Shown piece after piece: positions 17,354-24,764 of a DNA stretch of 36,266 nt. The stretch lies in NCBI GenBank assembly GCA_038746265.1, contig JBCDKU010000018.1, forward strand, positions 1 to 36,266, given 5' to 3'. A program made the translations under genes and the position numbers. The stretch's first letter is position 1; each line of letters opens with the position of its first letter. Source of the DNA: JBCBKP01 sp038746265 (lineage in GTDB: Bacteria > Planctomycetota > Phycisphaerae > Phycisphaerales > UBA1924). Under the pieces are notes generated by a model that had not been told where the DNA came from, searched no databases, and was given only the letters and a program-made list of their open reading frames with translations.

Positions 17354-17554
17354 CTACTCGTCCTGCTCCTCCACCACGTTTCCCTTCTCGTCGTAGATGT
17401 AGAGCTTGCCTTTTTCCTCGGACTTGCAGGCCTTGTGGCTGCCGTCGCAGAGGGGCATGTTCTTGGAGAGACCGCAGCCGCAGACGAAGACGGGCTTGTC
17501 CTGCGGCTCGATTTTGTAGGGTCCGTCGGCTTCGAGTCTGACAAGTCGTGGCAT
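17354..17554 (-). CDS. CDGSH iron-sulfur domain protein
   Basis: The 66-residue product contains the CDGSH 2Fe-2S motif as CGCGLSKNMPLCDGSH (three Cys and one His ligands), preceded by GPYKIEPQDKPVFV and followed by a short acidic tail ending NVVEEQDE. Such proteins hold a redox-active, acid-labile cluster and act in electron or Fe-S transfer; the bacterial role is not settled. MPRLVRLEADGPYKI fits the usual start; an upstream in-frame ATG at 17584 sits inside a 12-base palindrome and would add 10 residues. There is no membrane helix, unlike eukaryotic mitoNEET. Confidence 0.9.
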   Translation of the reverse strand: MPRLVRLEADGPYKIEPQDKPVFVCGCGLSKNMPLCDGSHKACKSEEKGKLYIYDEKGNVVEEQDE

Positions 17555-17578
17555 GGCAGCACCGTAACGGATACTTGC

Positions 17579-17590
17579 ACCCATATGGGT
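17579..17590. promoter_or_regulatory. 12-base perfect palindrome ACCCATATGGGT
   Basis: This perfect dyad sits 25 bases upstream of the CDGSH start codon and downstream of the MoxR gene. Its place and symmetry fit an operator for a dimeric regulator, but there is no second copy nearby and chance cannot be excluded. Confidence 0.3.
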
Positions 17591-17629
17591 GGGTTCCGCC
17601 GAAAAGCCACAGAATCGGGCTTGTTCTGA

Positions 17630-18559
17630 TCAGGCTGGCGAGGCGACGGTGCGGACGATGTTCTCGAGGACCTGGGCGCCGGCGTTCCAGCTGCCGCCGA
17701 GGCCGTGGTCCTTGGTGATGATGCGGTGGGCGCAGACGGGGAGGATGTTCTCGTAGACGTCGTCGGGGATGCAGTAGTCGCGGCCGTCGATGAGTGCCGT
17801 CGCGCGGGCGACCTGGGCGAGGGCGAGCGAGCCGCGGGGGGAGATGCCCACCTCGATCTCCTCGGCTTCGCGGGTCGCGGTGGCAATGCGGACGATGTAG
17901 TCGCGGATGGTCTCATTGACGGTGACGGCGTCGGCGGCACGCTGCATCGCGACGGTTTCGTCGCGGCTGATCGCGGCCGGCAGGTCGGCGAGGCGTGTCT
18001 GGGCGGGGCGGATCTCGAGGAGGTCGGTCTCGCGCTCGGGGCTTGGGTAGCCCAGCTGGATGCGCATGAGGAAGCGGTCGAGCTGGTTCTCGGGGAGCAG
18101 GTAGGTGCCCTCGAACTCGTAGGGGTTCTGGGTCGCGATGACGATGAAGGGGTCGTCGAGCTGGTAGACCTTGCCGTCGATGGAGACCGAGGCGTCGGAC
18201 ATGGCTTCGAGCAGCGCGGACTGCGTGCGGGGCGTGGTGCGGTTGATCTCGTCGGCGAGAACGACGTTGGCGAAGATGGGGCCCTTCTTGAACTCGAACT
18301 CGGAGCCATCGCGGTTGAAGACGGTCACGCCCAGGACGTCCGCGGGGAGCATGTCGGGGGTGAGCTGGATGCGGCTGAAGGTGCAGTCGAGGCTCTTGGC
18401 GACGGCCGAGGCGAGGACGGTCTTGCCGACGCCCGGGACGTCCTCGATGAGCATGTGCCCGCGCGCGAGCAGGCATCGGATGACGCGGTCCACGGCGGTG
18501 TGGTCGCCGAGGTAGATGGATTCGATGTTGTCGCGGAGCTTGGCGATCGCGTCGAGCAT
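17630..18559 (-). CDS. MoxR-family AAA+ ATPase
   Basis: The 309-residue product has the MoxR features: EDVPGVGKT Walker A (39-47), QLTPDMLPADVLG, VVLADEINR Walker B (99-107), NRTTPRTQSALLEAM, the sensor region IATQNPYEFEGTYLLPENQLDRF, and the C-terminal lid with GISPRGSLALAQVARATALIDGRDY. MoxR ATPases act as chaperones that help insert metals or assemble complexes, commonly with vWA-domain partners and DUF58 proteins encoded next to them. Here neither follows; the nearest gene downstream is the CDGSH protein, and the nearest vWA gene is at 24765. The start at 18559 is chosen on family alignment; no clear Shine-Dalgarno is seen and the frame is open up to 18757. Confidence 0.93.
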   Translation of the reverse strand: MLDAIAKLRDNIESIYLGDHTAVDRVIRCLLARGHMLIEDVPGVGKTVLASAVAKSLDCTFSRIQLTPDMLPADVLGVTVFNRDGSEFEFKKGPIFANVVLADEINRTTPRTQSALLEAMSDASVSIDGKVYQLDDPFIVIATQNPYEFEGTYLLPENQLDRFLMRIQLGYPSPERETDLLEIRPAQTRLADLPAAISRDETVAMQRAADAVTVNETIRDYIVRIATATREAEEIEVGISPRGSLALAQVARATALIDGRDYCIPDDVYENILPVCAHRIITKDHGLGGSWNAGAQVLENIVRTVASPA

Positions 18560-18750
18560 GAAGTGTGGGCCGGTCTTGGGATTGCTGTTGAGCGTGGTCA
18601 AGTCGTTGGGGGAATCGTGGGGCGTGAGTATATGGACCGGTTCGGCTACAGTGGCGGCCTGCCGCGGAGGGGTGCGCGGCGTGCTGTTCCGGGAGCCGAT
18701 TCGCTGTTGGCGGCGGATGTGTTCCCGTCTTTGGGATCGGGGTCCTTGGT

Positions 18751-19746
18751 ATGACATCGGCGGCGGCGCATCCAGAGCACGGGGGGGCGGGCGAGGGCGC
18801 CGGCTCTAAAGCCAGTGCCGATGCCGGTTCCGGTCACGGTTCTGGTCTGGCGGCGGCGCTGCTTCCGGATCTGGGCGGCGACTTTCCGTGCGGCGGGTGC
18901 GGGTACAACCTGCGGGGGCTGTCGGTGCGGTCGCTTTGCCCGGAGTGCGGGACGGCGGTGCGGGCGACGATCCTGCTCGCGGTGGATCCGCAGGCCGAGG
19001 AGCTGGCGCCGATCACGCTGCCGAAGGTGACGGCGTTCGGTCTGGCGATCTGGGCGTGGTCGGCGCTCTTGGCGGCGGTGTGCCTGTGGGGGATGCGGAT
19101 CACGGATCTTGTGCGCGCGAGCGGCGTCGGTGTCGCGTTTGAGAGCGGGCCCCGGATCGTTGTCGGGCTGCTCGCGGTGTCGGCGGTGTGCTCGTTTGTC
19201 TTGATCCGGCCGCACGCGCGGGTGCCGCGGGCGACGATGCTGCGCGCGATCCTCGGCGCGGCGATGATGTTGCCGCTGGTCGGGTTGTTCTGGTATCTGC
19301 TTCTCGAGTTCGATCCCGCGCGGCTGCCGCCGTACGCCGCGCCGAACGCGTCGCTCGCGGGCGCGGAGCGGTCGCTGATTCGGCTCGCGATCGCGGGCGC
19401 GACGAGCGTGGTGATTCTGGGGTTGTGGCCGGCAGCGACGTCGCTGATCGCGCGGTCGGTGGTGATCCGGTCGGGTCGTGTGGATACGCAGCCGTCGTCG
19501 GCGATGCTCGCGGCGCTGGGCTTGGCGGCGCTGGGTGATGTCGTGCATCTGGCTCAGCTCGTGATGCCGTGGAAGCCGCTCGATGTGCTGTCGATCGTGG
19601 AGACAGTGCTGATCGCGATGGGGTCGTTCTTGTTCACGCTGACCCTGATCGGGCTCGCGGTGGACACGATCCGCGTGCGGAAGGTTCTGATGCACCCGCC
19701 GATCAGTCTCCGGGACGTGCTCGAGGGCGGTCGTGGAGGCGGCTGA
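18751..19746 (+). CDS. Multi-pass membrane protein with N-terminal zinc ribbon, unknown function
   Basis: The 331-residue product has a Gly/Ala/Ser-rich N-terminus, then a zinc ribbon CGGCGYNLRGL..LCPECG (Cys 47, 50, 63, 66), followed by about six hydrophobic helices, for example AFGLAIWAWSALLAAVCLWG, IVVGLLAVSAVCSFVLI, AMMLPLVGLFWYLLLEF and VLIAMGSFLFTLTLIGLAV. The same ribbon pattern ends the protein at 16580. No catalytic motif is visible. Its start lies next to, and divergent from, the upstream flank of the MoxR gene. Its last 14 bases overlap the metallopeptidase gene, so the two are probably translated together. Start codon choice is uncertain within the low-complexity N-terminus. Confidence 0.75.
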   Translation: MTSAAAHPEHGGAGEGAGSKASADAGSGHGSGLAAALLPDLGGDFPCGGCGYNLRGLSVRSLCPECGTAVRATILLAVDPQAEELAPITLPKVTAFGLAIWAWSALLAAVCLWGMRITDLVRASGVGVAFESGPRIVVGLLAVSAVCSFVLIRPHARVPRATMLRAILGAAMMLPLVGLFWYLLLEFDPARLPPYAAPNASLAGAERSLIRLAIAGATSVVILGLWPAATSLIARSVVIRSGRVDTQPSSAMLAALGLAALGDVVHLAQLVMPWKPLDVLSIVETVLIAMGSFLFTLTLIGLAVDTIRVRKVLMHPPISLRDVLEGGRGGG

Positions 19747-20134
19747 GCGCGATCGGTTCGATGAGCTGGTCGCGGAGGCGATCGACGAGCTGCCGCCGGC
19801 GTTGTTGCAGTTGCTCGAAGAGGTGCCGGTGGTGGTGCTCGATGTGCCGGACGCGGAGATGTGCCGGTCGCTCGGGATGGATGCGTCGGAGTCGGCCGAG
19901 CTGTGCGGGCTGCACACGGGGGTGGCGGAGACGGAGCGGTCGGTCGAGCAGCACGCGGAGCTGCCGAGCCAGATCCATCTGTTCCGCGTGGGCATCCTCG
20001 CGCAGGCGGGCGGCTGGGAGCAGGCGGACGCGGATGATCGCGTCTACGAGGAGATCATGGTGACGCTGCTGCACGAGATCGGGCACCAGTTCGGGCTCGA
20101 TGAGGATCAGCTCCGCGACCTCGGGTACGACTAG
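19733..20134 (+). CDS. Minimal zincin metallopeptidase family protein (PF06262 type)
   Basis: The 133-residue product resembles the small 'possibl zinc metallopeptidase' family: FDELVAEAIDELP at the N-terminus, a middle segment with SQIHLFRVGIL, and the C-terminal HEIGHQFGLDEDQL (HExxH at 114-118 with Glu115 as the presumed base) ending LRDLGYD. The metal is expected to be zinc. There is no signal peptide, so it should be cytoplasmic; family substrates are unknown. The start is GTG at 19733 inside the end of the previous gene. It is followed after 39 bases by sppA. Confidence 0.88.
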   Translation: MEAAERDRFDELVAEAIDELPPALLQLLEEVPVVVLDVPDAEMCRSLGMDASESAELCGLHTGVAETERSVEQHAELPSQIHLFRVGILAQAGGWEQADADDRVYEEIMVTLLHEIGHQFGLDEDQLRDLGYD

Positions 20135-20173
20135 CTAGCCTTGGGCGAACCACCGAACCGGAGGCGACGCCCG

Positions 20174-21913
20174 ATGCTCACGACGATCCAGAAGATGTCC
20201 ATGCTTGCCGCGGCCGCGATCTCGGCCGCGACGTTGGCGCAGCCCGCGCGGGTCGCGCTGGTCGAGATCGAGGGCACTCCGCCCGAGACGGCGGGGGCGG
20301 CCAGCTTGTTTGCACCGGAGACGCCCTCGACGCTCCGGCAGCTCACGACGCTTATCGCGGACGCGGGCAACCGCGATCTCGACGGGCTCGTCGTGCGGCT
20401 CAAGGACTCGGCGTTGTCGCTGCCGCAGGCAGAAGAGATCGCGGCGGCGATCGACGCGGCTCAAGAGGACGGCGTGCTCGTGCACGTCTTCGGGACGTTC
20501 TACGGGCCGACGGATCTGGTCGTGGCGGCGTCGGCGGACGAGGTGCTCATCCAGGACGGCGGCGGCGTGTCGCTGCCCGGGCTCGCGATCGAGCAGATCT
20601 ACTGGGCCGACGCGTTCGAGTGGATGGGGATCTCTGCTGACTACGTGCAGGTGGGCGACTACAAGGGCGCGCAGGACCCGTACGTGCGGTCGGGGCCCAG
20701 CCCGGAGTGGGACCGGAACATCTCGTCGCTGCTCGATGCGCAGTACGCGAACCTCCGCGAGCCTTTGAAGGAAGGCTTCGGGCTGTCCGATCGCCGGCTC
20801 GATCGGGCGATGGAGCGGCTGTTTATGGCCGACGCGAAGACCGCGATCGAGGTGGGCATGGTCGATGCCGCGGTGGATCTGCCGGTGCTGTTCGAGTCGT
20901 ATCTTGCCGAGAGCGCGTACGACGATTTCGACGGCGTCGAGTACGCGGGCACGCTCGCGCCCGATGATGCATCGACGCTCGATACGTCCAACCCGTTCGC
21001 GATTTTCAGCCAGCTCTTCGAGCCGCCGACGCGAAGGACGTTCGGGCCCACGATCGCGGTGCTGCACATCAACGGCGCGATCATGGACGGCGAGTCGGGC
21101 GGCTCGCTGCTCGGCGGGCAGTCGGTCGGCTCGCGCACGATCCGCAACGCGATCGAGGAGATCCTCCGCGACGACAACATCGAGGGCATCGTGGTCCGCA
21201 TCGATTCGCCCGGCGGGTCGGCGACCGCGAGCGAGATCATCTGGCAGGGCCTCCGCCGTGCGTCGGAGCGCAAGCCCGTGTACGTCAGCGTCGGGTCGAT
21301 CGCGGCCTCGGGCGGGTACTACATCCTCGCGGGCGGCGACAAGGTCTACGTCAACCCGTCGAGCATGGTGGGCTCGATCGGCGTCGTCGCGGGCAAGCTC
21401 GGGTTCGGCGAGGTGCTCGATCGGCTCGAGATCAACGTCGTCACGCGGACCCGCGGGCCGCGGGCGGGGCTGATGACCATGTTCAGCGACTGGGGCGAGG
21501 ACGACCTGAAGTTCCTTCGGGGGCAGATCGCCGAGACCTACGAGCAGTTCACGGACCGCGTGAAGCGCGGCCGGCCCGGCGTCGATCTCGACGAGGTTGC
21601 GGCGGGGCGTGTGTTCGTGGGGTCGGACGCGGTGGAGCTGGGCATGGCCGACGAGCTGGGCGGCCTGCGCGACGCGATCGGCGATCTCGCGGAGGAGCTG
21701 GATCTCGATGAGTACGCCGTGATGGACTTCCCCGCGCCGCCCGGTCTCGATCAGCTTCTCGGCGGCGGGTTGGGCCTGCCCGGGATCGAGATGGCGAAGC
21801 GCGTGCTGGGCGAGCGGCGATTCGCGACGCTCGCGCCGTTCATCGAGGCGTGGGGGTTGATGCGGGATCGGCCGGTGGTGCTGGTGGCGCCTGGGGCGTT
21901 GGTGGGGCGGTGA
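20174..21913 (+). CDS. sppA: Signal peptide peptidase SppA, two-domain (67K) type
   Basis: SppA degrades cleaved signal peptides at the membrane. The 579-residue product has two S49 peptidase-like halves, as in the long E. coli type. The general-base lysine is Lys164 in GDYKGAQDPY of the first half, and the nucleophile is Ser379 in GSIAASGGYYI of the second, after VVRIDSPGGSATASEII. MVGSIGVV and AGRVFVGSDAVELGMADELGG are also typical. The N-terminus (MLTTIQKMSMLAAAAISAATLA|Q) looks like a cleavable signal peptide rather than a stable anchor. The start at 20174 has GGAGG upstream. Its stop overlaps the next small gene (GTGA). Confidence 0.93.
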   Translation: MLTTIQKMSMLAAAAISAATLAQPARVALVEIEGTPPETAGAASLFAPETPSTLRQLTTLIADAGNRDLDGLVVRLKDSALSLPQAEEIAAAIDAAQEDGVLVHVFGTFYGPTDLVVAASADEVLIQDGGGVSLPGLAIEQIYWADAFEWMGISADYVQVGDYKGAQDPYVRSGPSPEWDRNISSLLDAQYANLREPLKEGFGLSDRRLDRAMERLFMADAKTAIEVGMVDAAVDLPVLFESYLAESAYDDFDGVEYAGTLAPDDASTLDTSNPFAIFSQLFEPPTRRTFGPTIAVLHINGAIMDGESGGSLLGGQSVGSRTIRNAIEEILRDDNIEGIVVRIDSPGGSATASEIIWQGLRRASERKPVYVSVGSIAASGGYYILAGGDKVYVNPSSMVGSIGVVAGKLGFGEVLDRLEINVVTRTRGPRAGLMTMFSDWGEDDLKFLRGQIAETYEQFTDRVKRGRPGVDLDEVAAGRVFVGSDAVELGMADELGGLRDAIGDLAEELDLDEYAVMDFPAPPGLDQLLGGGLGLPGIEMAKRVLGERRFATLAPFIEAWGLMRDRPVVLVAPGALVGR

Positions 21914-22176
21914 GCCACCGCGTCCTGTTTCGTTGCGTCGTCCCGAAAGGGACCGGCTGGACCAGTGCCTGCCGTCACGAAGTTGATGGACAACTTGCCG
22001 CTGTACCTGCGAGTCTTCAGATCGAGCAGTTCGACGGTACGTCAGAGTTCTACTTGATTCGATACGACGCCGATCATCAGGAGATCACGGATACGCTCCA
22101 CGGCTCTGTCCATCAGGCGATGGAACAGGCTGAGTTCGAGCTCGGCATCACCTCTGCGAGATGGGAAGAGACGTAG
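21910..22176 (+). CDS. Small conserved-looking protein of unknown function
   Basis: From GTG 21910, overlapping the sppA stop by 4 bases, the frame gives 88 residues: a beta-like start, then FYLIRYDADHQEITDTLHGSV, HQAMEQAEFELG and a closing ARWEE. The pattern of a 'YLIRYD...TDT.H.S...A..QAEFE.G' C-terminus recalls short hypothetical proteins common in many bacteria, by memory only. No active-site motif, membrane segment or signal is seen. Base composition is a little less GC-rich than sppA. Translational coupling to sppA is likely. Confidence 0.6.
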   Translation: MSHRVLFRCVVPKGTGWTSACRHEVDGQLAAVPASLQIEQFDGTSEFYLIRYDADHQEITDTLHGSVHQAMEQAEFELGITSARWEET

Positions 22177-22242
22177 GGGGCCGTGTTTCGAACATCGCTG
22201 GGTCGGGCGATCAGCGTTTTGTGCTCAATCACAGGTGCAGAC

Positions 22243-22962
22243 CTACCCCACCTCCGGCTCGATCACCTTCGCCAGCAGCTCCTCGTGGATCTCGAAGGGT
22301 TCGAGGTGCATGTCGACGAGCATGCCGCCGAAGGCGTCGGCGAGGGAGGCTCGCATCTGGGTGACGAAGCCGAGGACCTGCTCGATGTTGCAGGCGAGCA
22401 GGCCGTCGGCCTGGAGCTGGTCAGCGGCGGCCTTGGCGGCGGTCTCGTCGGTGAAGAGCGGGCAGACGCTCTTGCCGTTGCGCGGCACGAGGACGGCGTG
22501 GTCGCTCGAGTCGCGGAGCAGGTAGAGCGCGTCGAGCGACGCGAGCACAACGTACAGGTCCATGAACATCCGCGGGTCGCGGTGCTCGTTGGCGAGCCGT
22601 GCCATCATCGGGAGGCAGTCGATCGGCGGCGGGCCGATGAAGTGGCTGTACATCGTGGGCAGGGCGTAGATGTCGGTGCCGTAGCCCTCGCGGGCGCCGA
22701 GGACGAAGTCGAACATGAGCTTGGGCGCGCCGAGCCCGCACACGAACGAGAGGGCGTCGGGCATCTTGAGCGAGATCAGGCGGTGGCCGTCCTGATGGTC
22801 GAAGTGCTGGCCCAGCGCGAGGGCGGCGGCCGAGGCTCGCTCGCGTGTCGGGTAGGCGACGACGAAGCGCGAGCCTTCCTGATTCAGGACGAGCGCGGTC
22901 CTGCCGCGGTGCTCGGCTTGAGCCGCCTTGCTGTCGAAGCTGAGGAAGTGCCACGCGGGCAA
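22243..22962 (-). CDS. Hypothetical protein, start not resolved
   Basis: From TTG 22962 the frame gives 239 residues, beginning (M)PAWHFLSFDSK and ending LLAKVIEPEVG. Segments such as TALVLNQEGSRFVVAYPT followed by ...LISLKMPDALSFVCGLG recall, weakly, SseB-like domains; this is not a firm assignment. GGAAGG lies about 12 bases before the TTG. However, the frame stays open further upstream and reads like real protein (DPFSADWPLDPKLL... and NEVRYWKAVLA directly before the TTG) without any ATG, GTG or TTG. The true start may be a rare codon around 23090-23150, or a base error may hide it. The gene lies after frr on the same strand and may share its transcript. Confidence 0.6.
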   Translation of the reverse strand: MPAWHFLSFDSKAAQAEHRGRTALVLNQEGSRFVVAYPTRERASAAALALGQHFDHQDGHRLISLKMPDALSFVCGLGAPKLMFDFVLGAREGYGTDIYALPTMYSHFIGPPPIDCLPMMARLANEHRDPRMFMDLYVVLASLDALYLLRDSSDHAVLVPRNGKSVCPLFTDETAAKAAADQLQADGLLACNIEQVLGFVTQMRASLADAFGGMLVDMHLEPFEIHEELLAKVIEPEVG

Positions 22963-23195
22963 CGCGAGGACCGCCTTCCAGTAGCGGACCTCGTTCTCTT
23001 GGCCGCCGTCGGCCTTGACGACAAGCTCTCGGCTTGCGTCGAGTTCGGCGAGGAGCTTTGGATCGAGAGGCCAGTCTGCCGAGAAGGGATCAGAAGGCTG
23101 AACGTTGTCGGGGTGGTTGTCGGGGGTTGTGACTCGGGGATCCAGTCGGAGGGAGAGCGAATATGCGCTCTGCCCGAACGGTACGGGAGGCGGCG

Positions 23196-23768
23196 TCAGA
23201 CTTCCATGATCTCGTCGGACTTCGTCTTCACCGCCCCGTCGGCCTTGCCCTCGTAGCCCTTGAGGAGTTCCTGGATCTCGTCCTTGAGGGTGGCGATCTC
23301 ATCCTCGGAATAGTTCTGGCCGTCCTGCTTGGCGAGGCTGTCGGCGCTCTTGTTGGCGTCTCGGCGGGCGTTGCGCATCGAGACCTTCTGCTCCTCGCCC
23401 ATCTTGCGGGCCTTGGCTGCCATTTCCTTGCGGCGGTTGGAGTCGAGCGCAGGGATGGTGATGCGGATCGCTTTGTCCTCGATCTGCGGGTTGAGCCCGA
23501 GGCCCGCGTTCTCGATGCCCTGCTTGATGGCGTTGATGTAGCCGCCGTCGAAGGGCTTGATGAGGATCTGATGGGGCTCGGGCGTCGAGATGCCGGCGAG
23601 GGACTTGAGGTCGGTCGGGGCGCCGTAGTAATCGACCTTGACGAACTCGACGAGCGAGGTCGAGGCACGGCCCGTGCGGAGGCCCTTGAGCTCCTTCTGG
23701 AGGTAGTCAAGGGCCTTGGTCATGGACTCTTCGGCTTCGAGAAGGATGGTGTCGGGGTCGGTGGTCAT
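23196..23768 (-). CDS. frr: Ribosome recycling factor
   Basis: RRF splits post-termination ribosomes together with EF-G. The 190-residue product matches the family along its length (E. coli 185): MTKALDYLQKELKGLRTGRAS, YYGAPTDLKSLAGISTPEPHQILI, AIRITIPALDSNRRKEMAAKARKMGEE and the coiled helix to KTKSDEIMEV. The start at 23768 has an AAGGA site; the open frame to 23843 runs towards the intergenic hairpin. It follows pyrH on the same strand, the conserved order, although rpsB and tsf are not next to it here. Confidence 0.97.
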   Translation of the reverse strand: MTTDPDTILLEAEESMTKALDYLQKELKGLRTGRASTSLVEFVKVDYYGAPTDLKSLAGISTPEPHQILIKPFDGGYINAIKQGIENAGLGLNPQIEDKAIRITIPALDSNRRKEMAAKARKMGEEQKVSMRNARRDANKSADSLAKQDGQNYSEDEIATLKDEIQELLKGYEGKADGAVKTKSDEIMEV

Positions 23769-23824
23769 GGTGAAGGTCCTTGGGGTGGGGTTGGTGCTGG
23801 AGTTGATGGTATGTCTTTGGGCGA

Positions 23825-23881
23825 GGCATTCGGGGTTCGGCATTCGGCATTCGGTGGGAGGGAACTTGCAGCCCGAATGCC
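23825..23881. repeat. Dispersed GGCATTCG hairpin element, copy 2 (right arm shortened)
   Basis: The left arm 23825-23854 repeats GGCATTCG-like units (ggcattcg, gggttcgg, cattcggc, attcgg). After about 17 bases the right side has CCGAATGCCCC (23873-23883), which pairs with only the inner part of the left arm. It sits in the pyrH-frr gap, just before the frr leader. Its relation to copies 1 and 3 is clear from the shared unit. Confidence 0.78.
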
Positions 23882-23894
23882 CCGCCGAGCCCGG

Positions 23895-24632
23895 CTACCC
23901 CGGCACGACGCGGGTGCCGATCGGGTCGCCGCCGACGACTTTGGCGATGTTGCCCTCGGTGAGGAAGTCGAAGACGACGAGCTCGACGCCGTGCTCCTCG
24001 CACATGGCGATCGCGCCGAGGTCCATGACCTTAAGGCGGCGTTCGATGGCGTCCTTAAAGGTGATGGTGTCGAAGCGCTGGGCGGCGGGGTCTTTCTTGG
24101 GGTCGGCGGAGTAGACGCCGTCGACTTTGGTCGCTTTGAGCAGGCGGCCGCACTTCAGCTCGGCGGCGCGGAGGGCGGCGCCGGAGTCTGTCGTGAAGAA
24201 CGGGCTGCCGACGCCCGCAGCGAGGATCAGGATGCGGCCCTCATCGAGCAGCTCGAGGCCCCGGCGGCGGGTGTACTCCTCGGCGATGCCGCGGACGCCG
24301 ACCGCGGAAAGCACGGCGGACGGGACGCCGAGGCGGTCGAGGCGGTCTCGGAGGGCGACGGCGTTCATGATCGTGCCGAGCATGCCCATGTGGTCGGCCG
24401 AGGCCCGATCGACAACGCCCTGGCTGGCGAGGGTGGCGCCGCGGAGGATGTTGCCGCCCCCGGTGACGACGGCGAGGCCCGCGGGGCACCGCTCGCGGGC
24501 GGCGCTGAGTTCCCGGGCGGTCTGGGTGAGGCAGTCGGCGTCGATGCCGGTGCGGCCCTCGCCCGACATCGACTCGCCCGAGAGTTTGAGCAGGGCGCGG
24601 GATGGTTGGTGTTCGTTGGGTCGATCATCCAT
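23895..24632 (-). CDS. pyrH: Uridylate kinase (UMP kinase)
   Basis: PyrH phosphorylates UMP to UDP with ATP in pyrimidine nucleotide synthesis. The 245-residue product shows the bacterial amino-acid-kinase fold: ALLKLSGESMSG at the N-terminus, VVTGGGNILRG, ASADHMGMLGTIMNAVALRDRL (the UMP-binding and regulatory region), GVGSPFFTTDSGAALRAAEL, and KVDGVYSADPKKDP near the end. The start at 24632 is the first ATG, with the typical short N-terminal extension. It leads the pyrH-frr pair and is divergent from the vWA operon. Confidence 0.97.
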   Translation of the reverse strand: MDDRPNEHQPSRALLKLSGESMSGEGRTGIDADCLTQTARELSAARERCPAGLAVVTGGGNILRGATLASQGVVDRASADHMGMLGTIMNAVALRDRLDRLGVPSAVLSAVGVRGIAEEYTRRRGLELLDEGRILILAAGVGSPFFTTDSGAALRAAELKCGRLLKATKVDGVYSADPKKDPAAQRFDTITFKDAIERRLKVMDLGAIAMCEEHGVELVVFDFLTEGNIAKVVGGDPIGTRVVPG

Positions 24633-24764
24633 GTTGTGGCGTCCTGTGAGCCGAGAAGGGGCAAAGCCGCAGCGTAGCGGGAACTGAGTTGTAGACTTCT
24701 CCGAACGGCCACAGGACAGGCGGGCCCCGGGCCGGGGTCAGGGGACGCCGGGTCCGCACCACCC

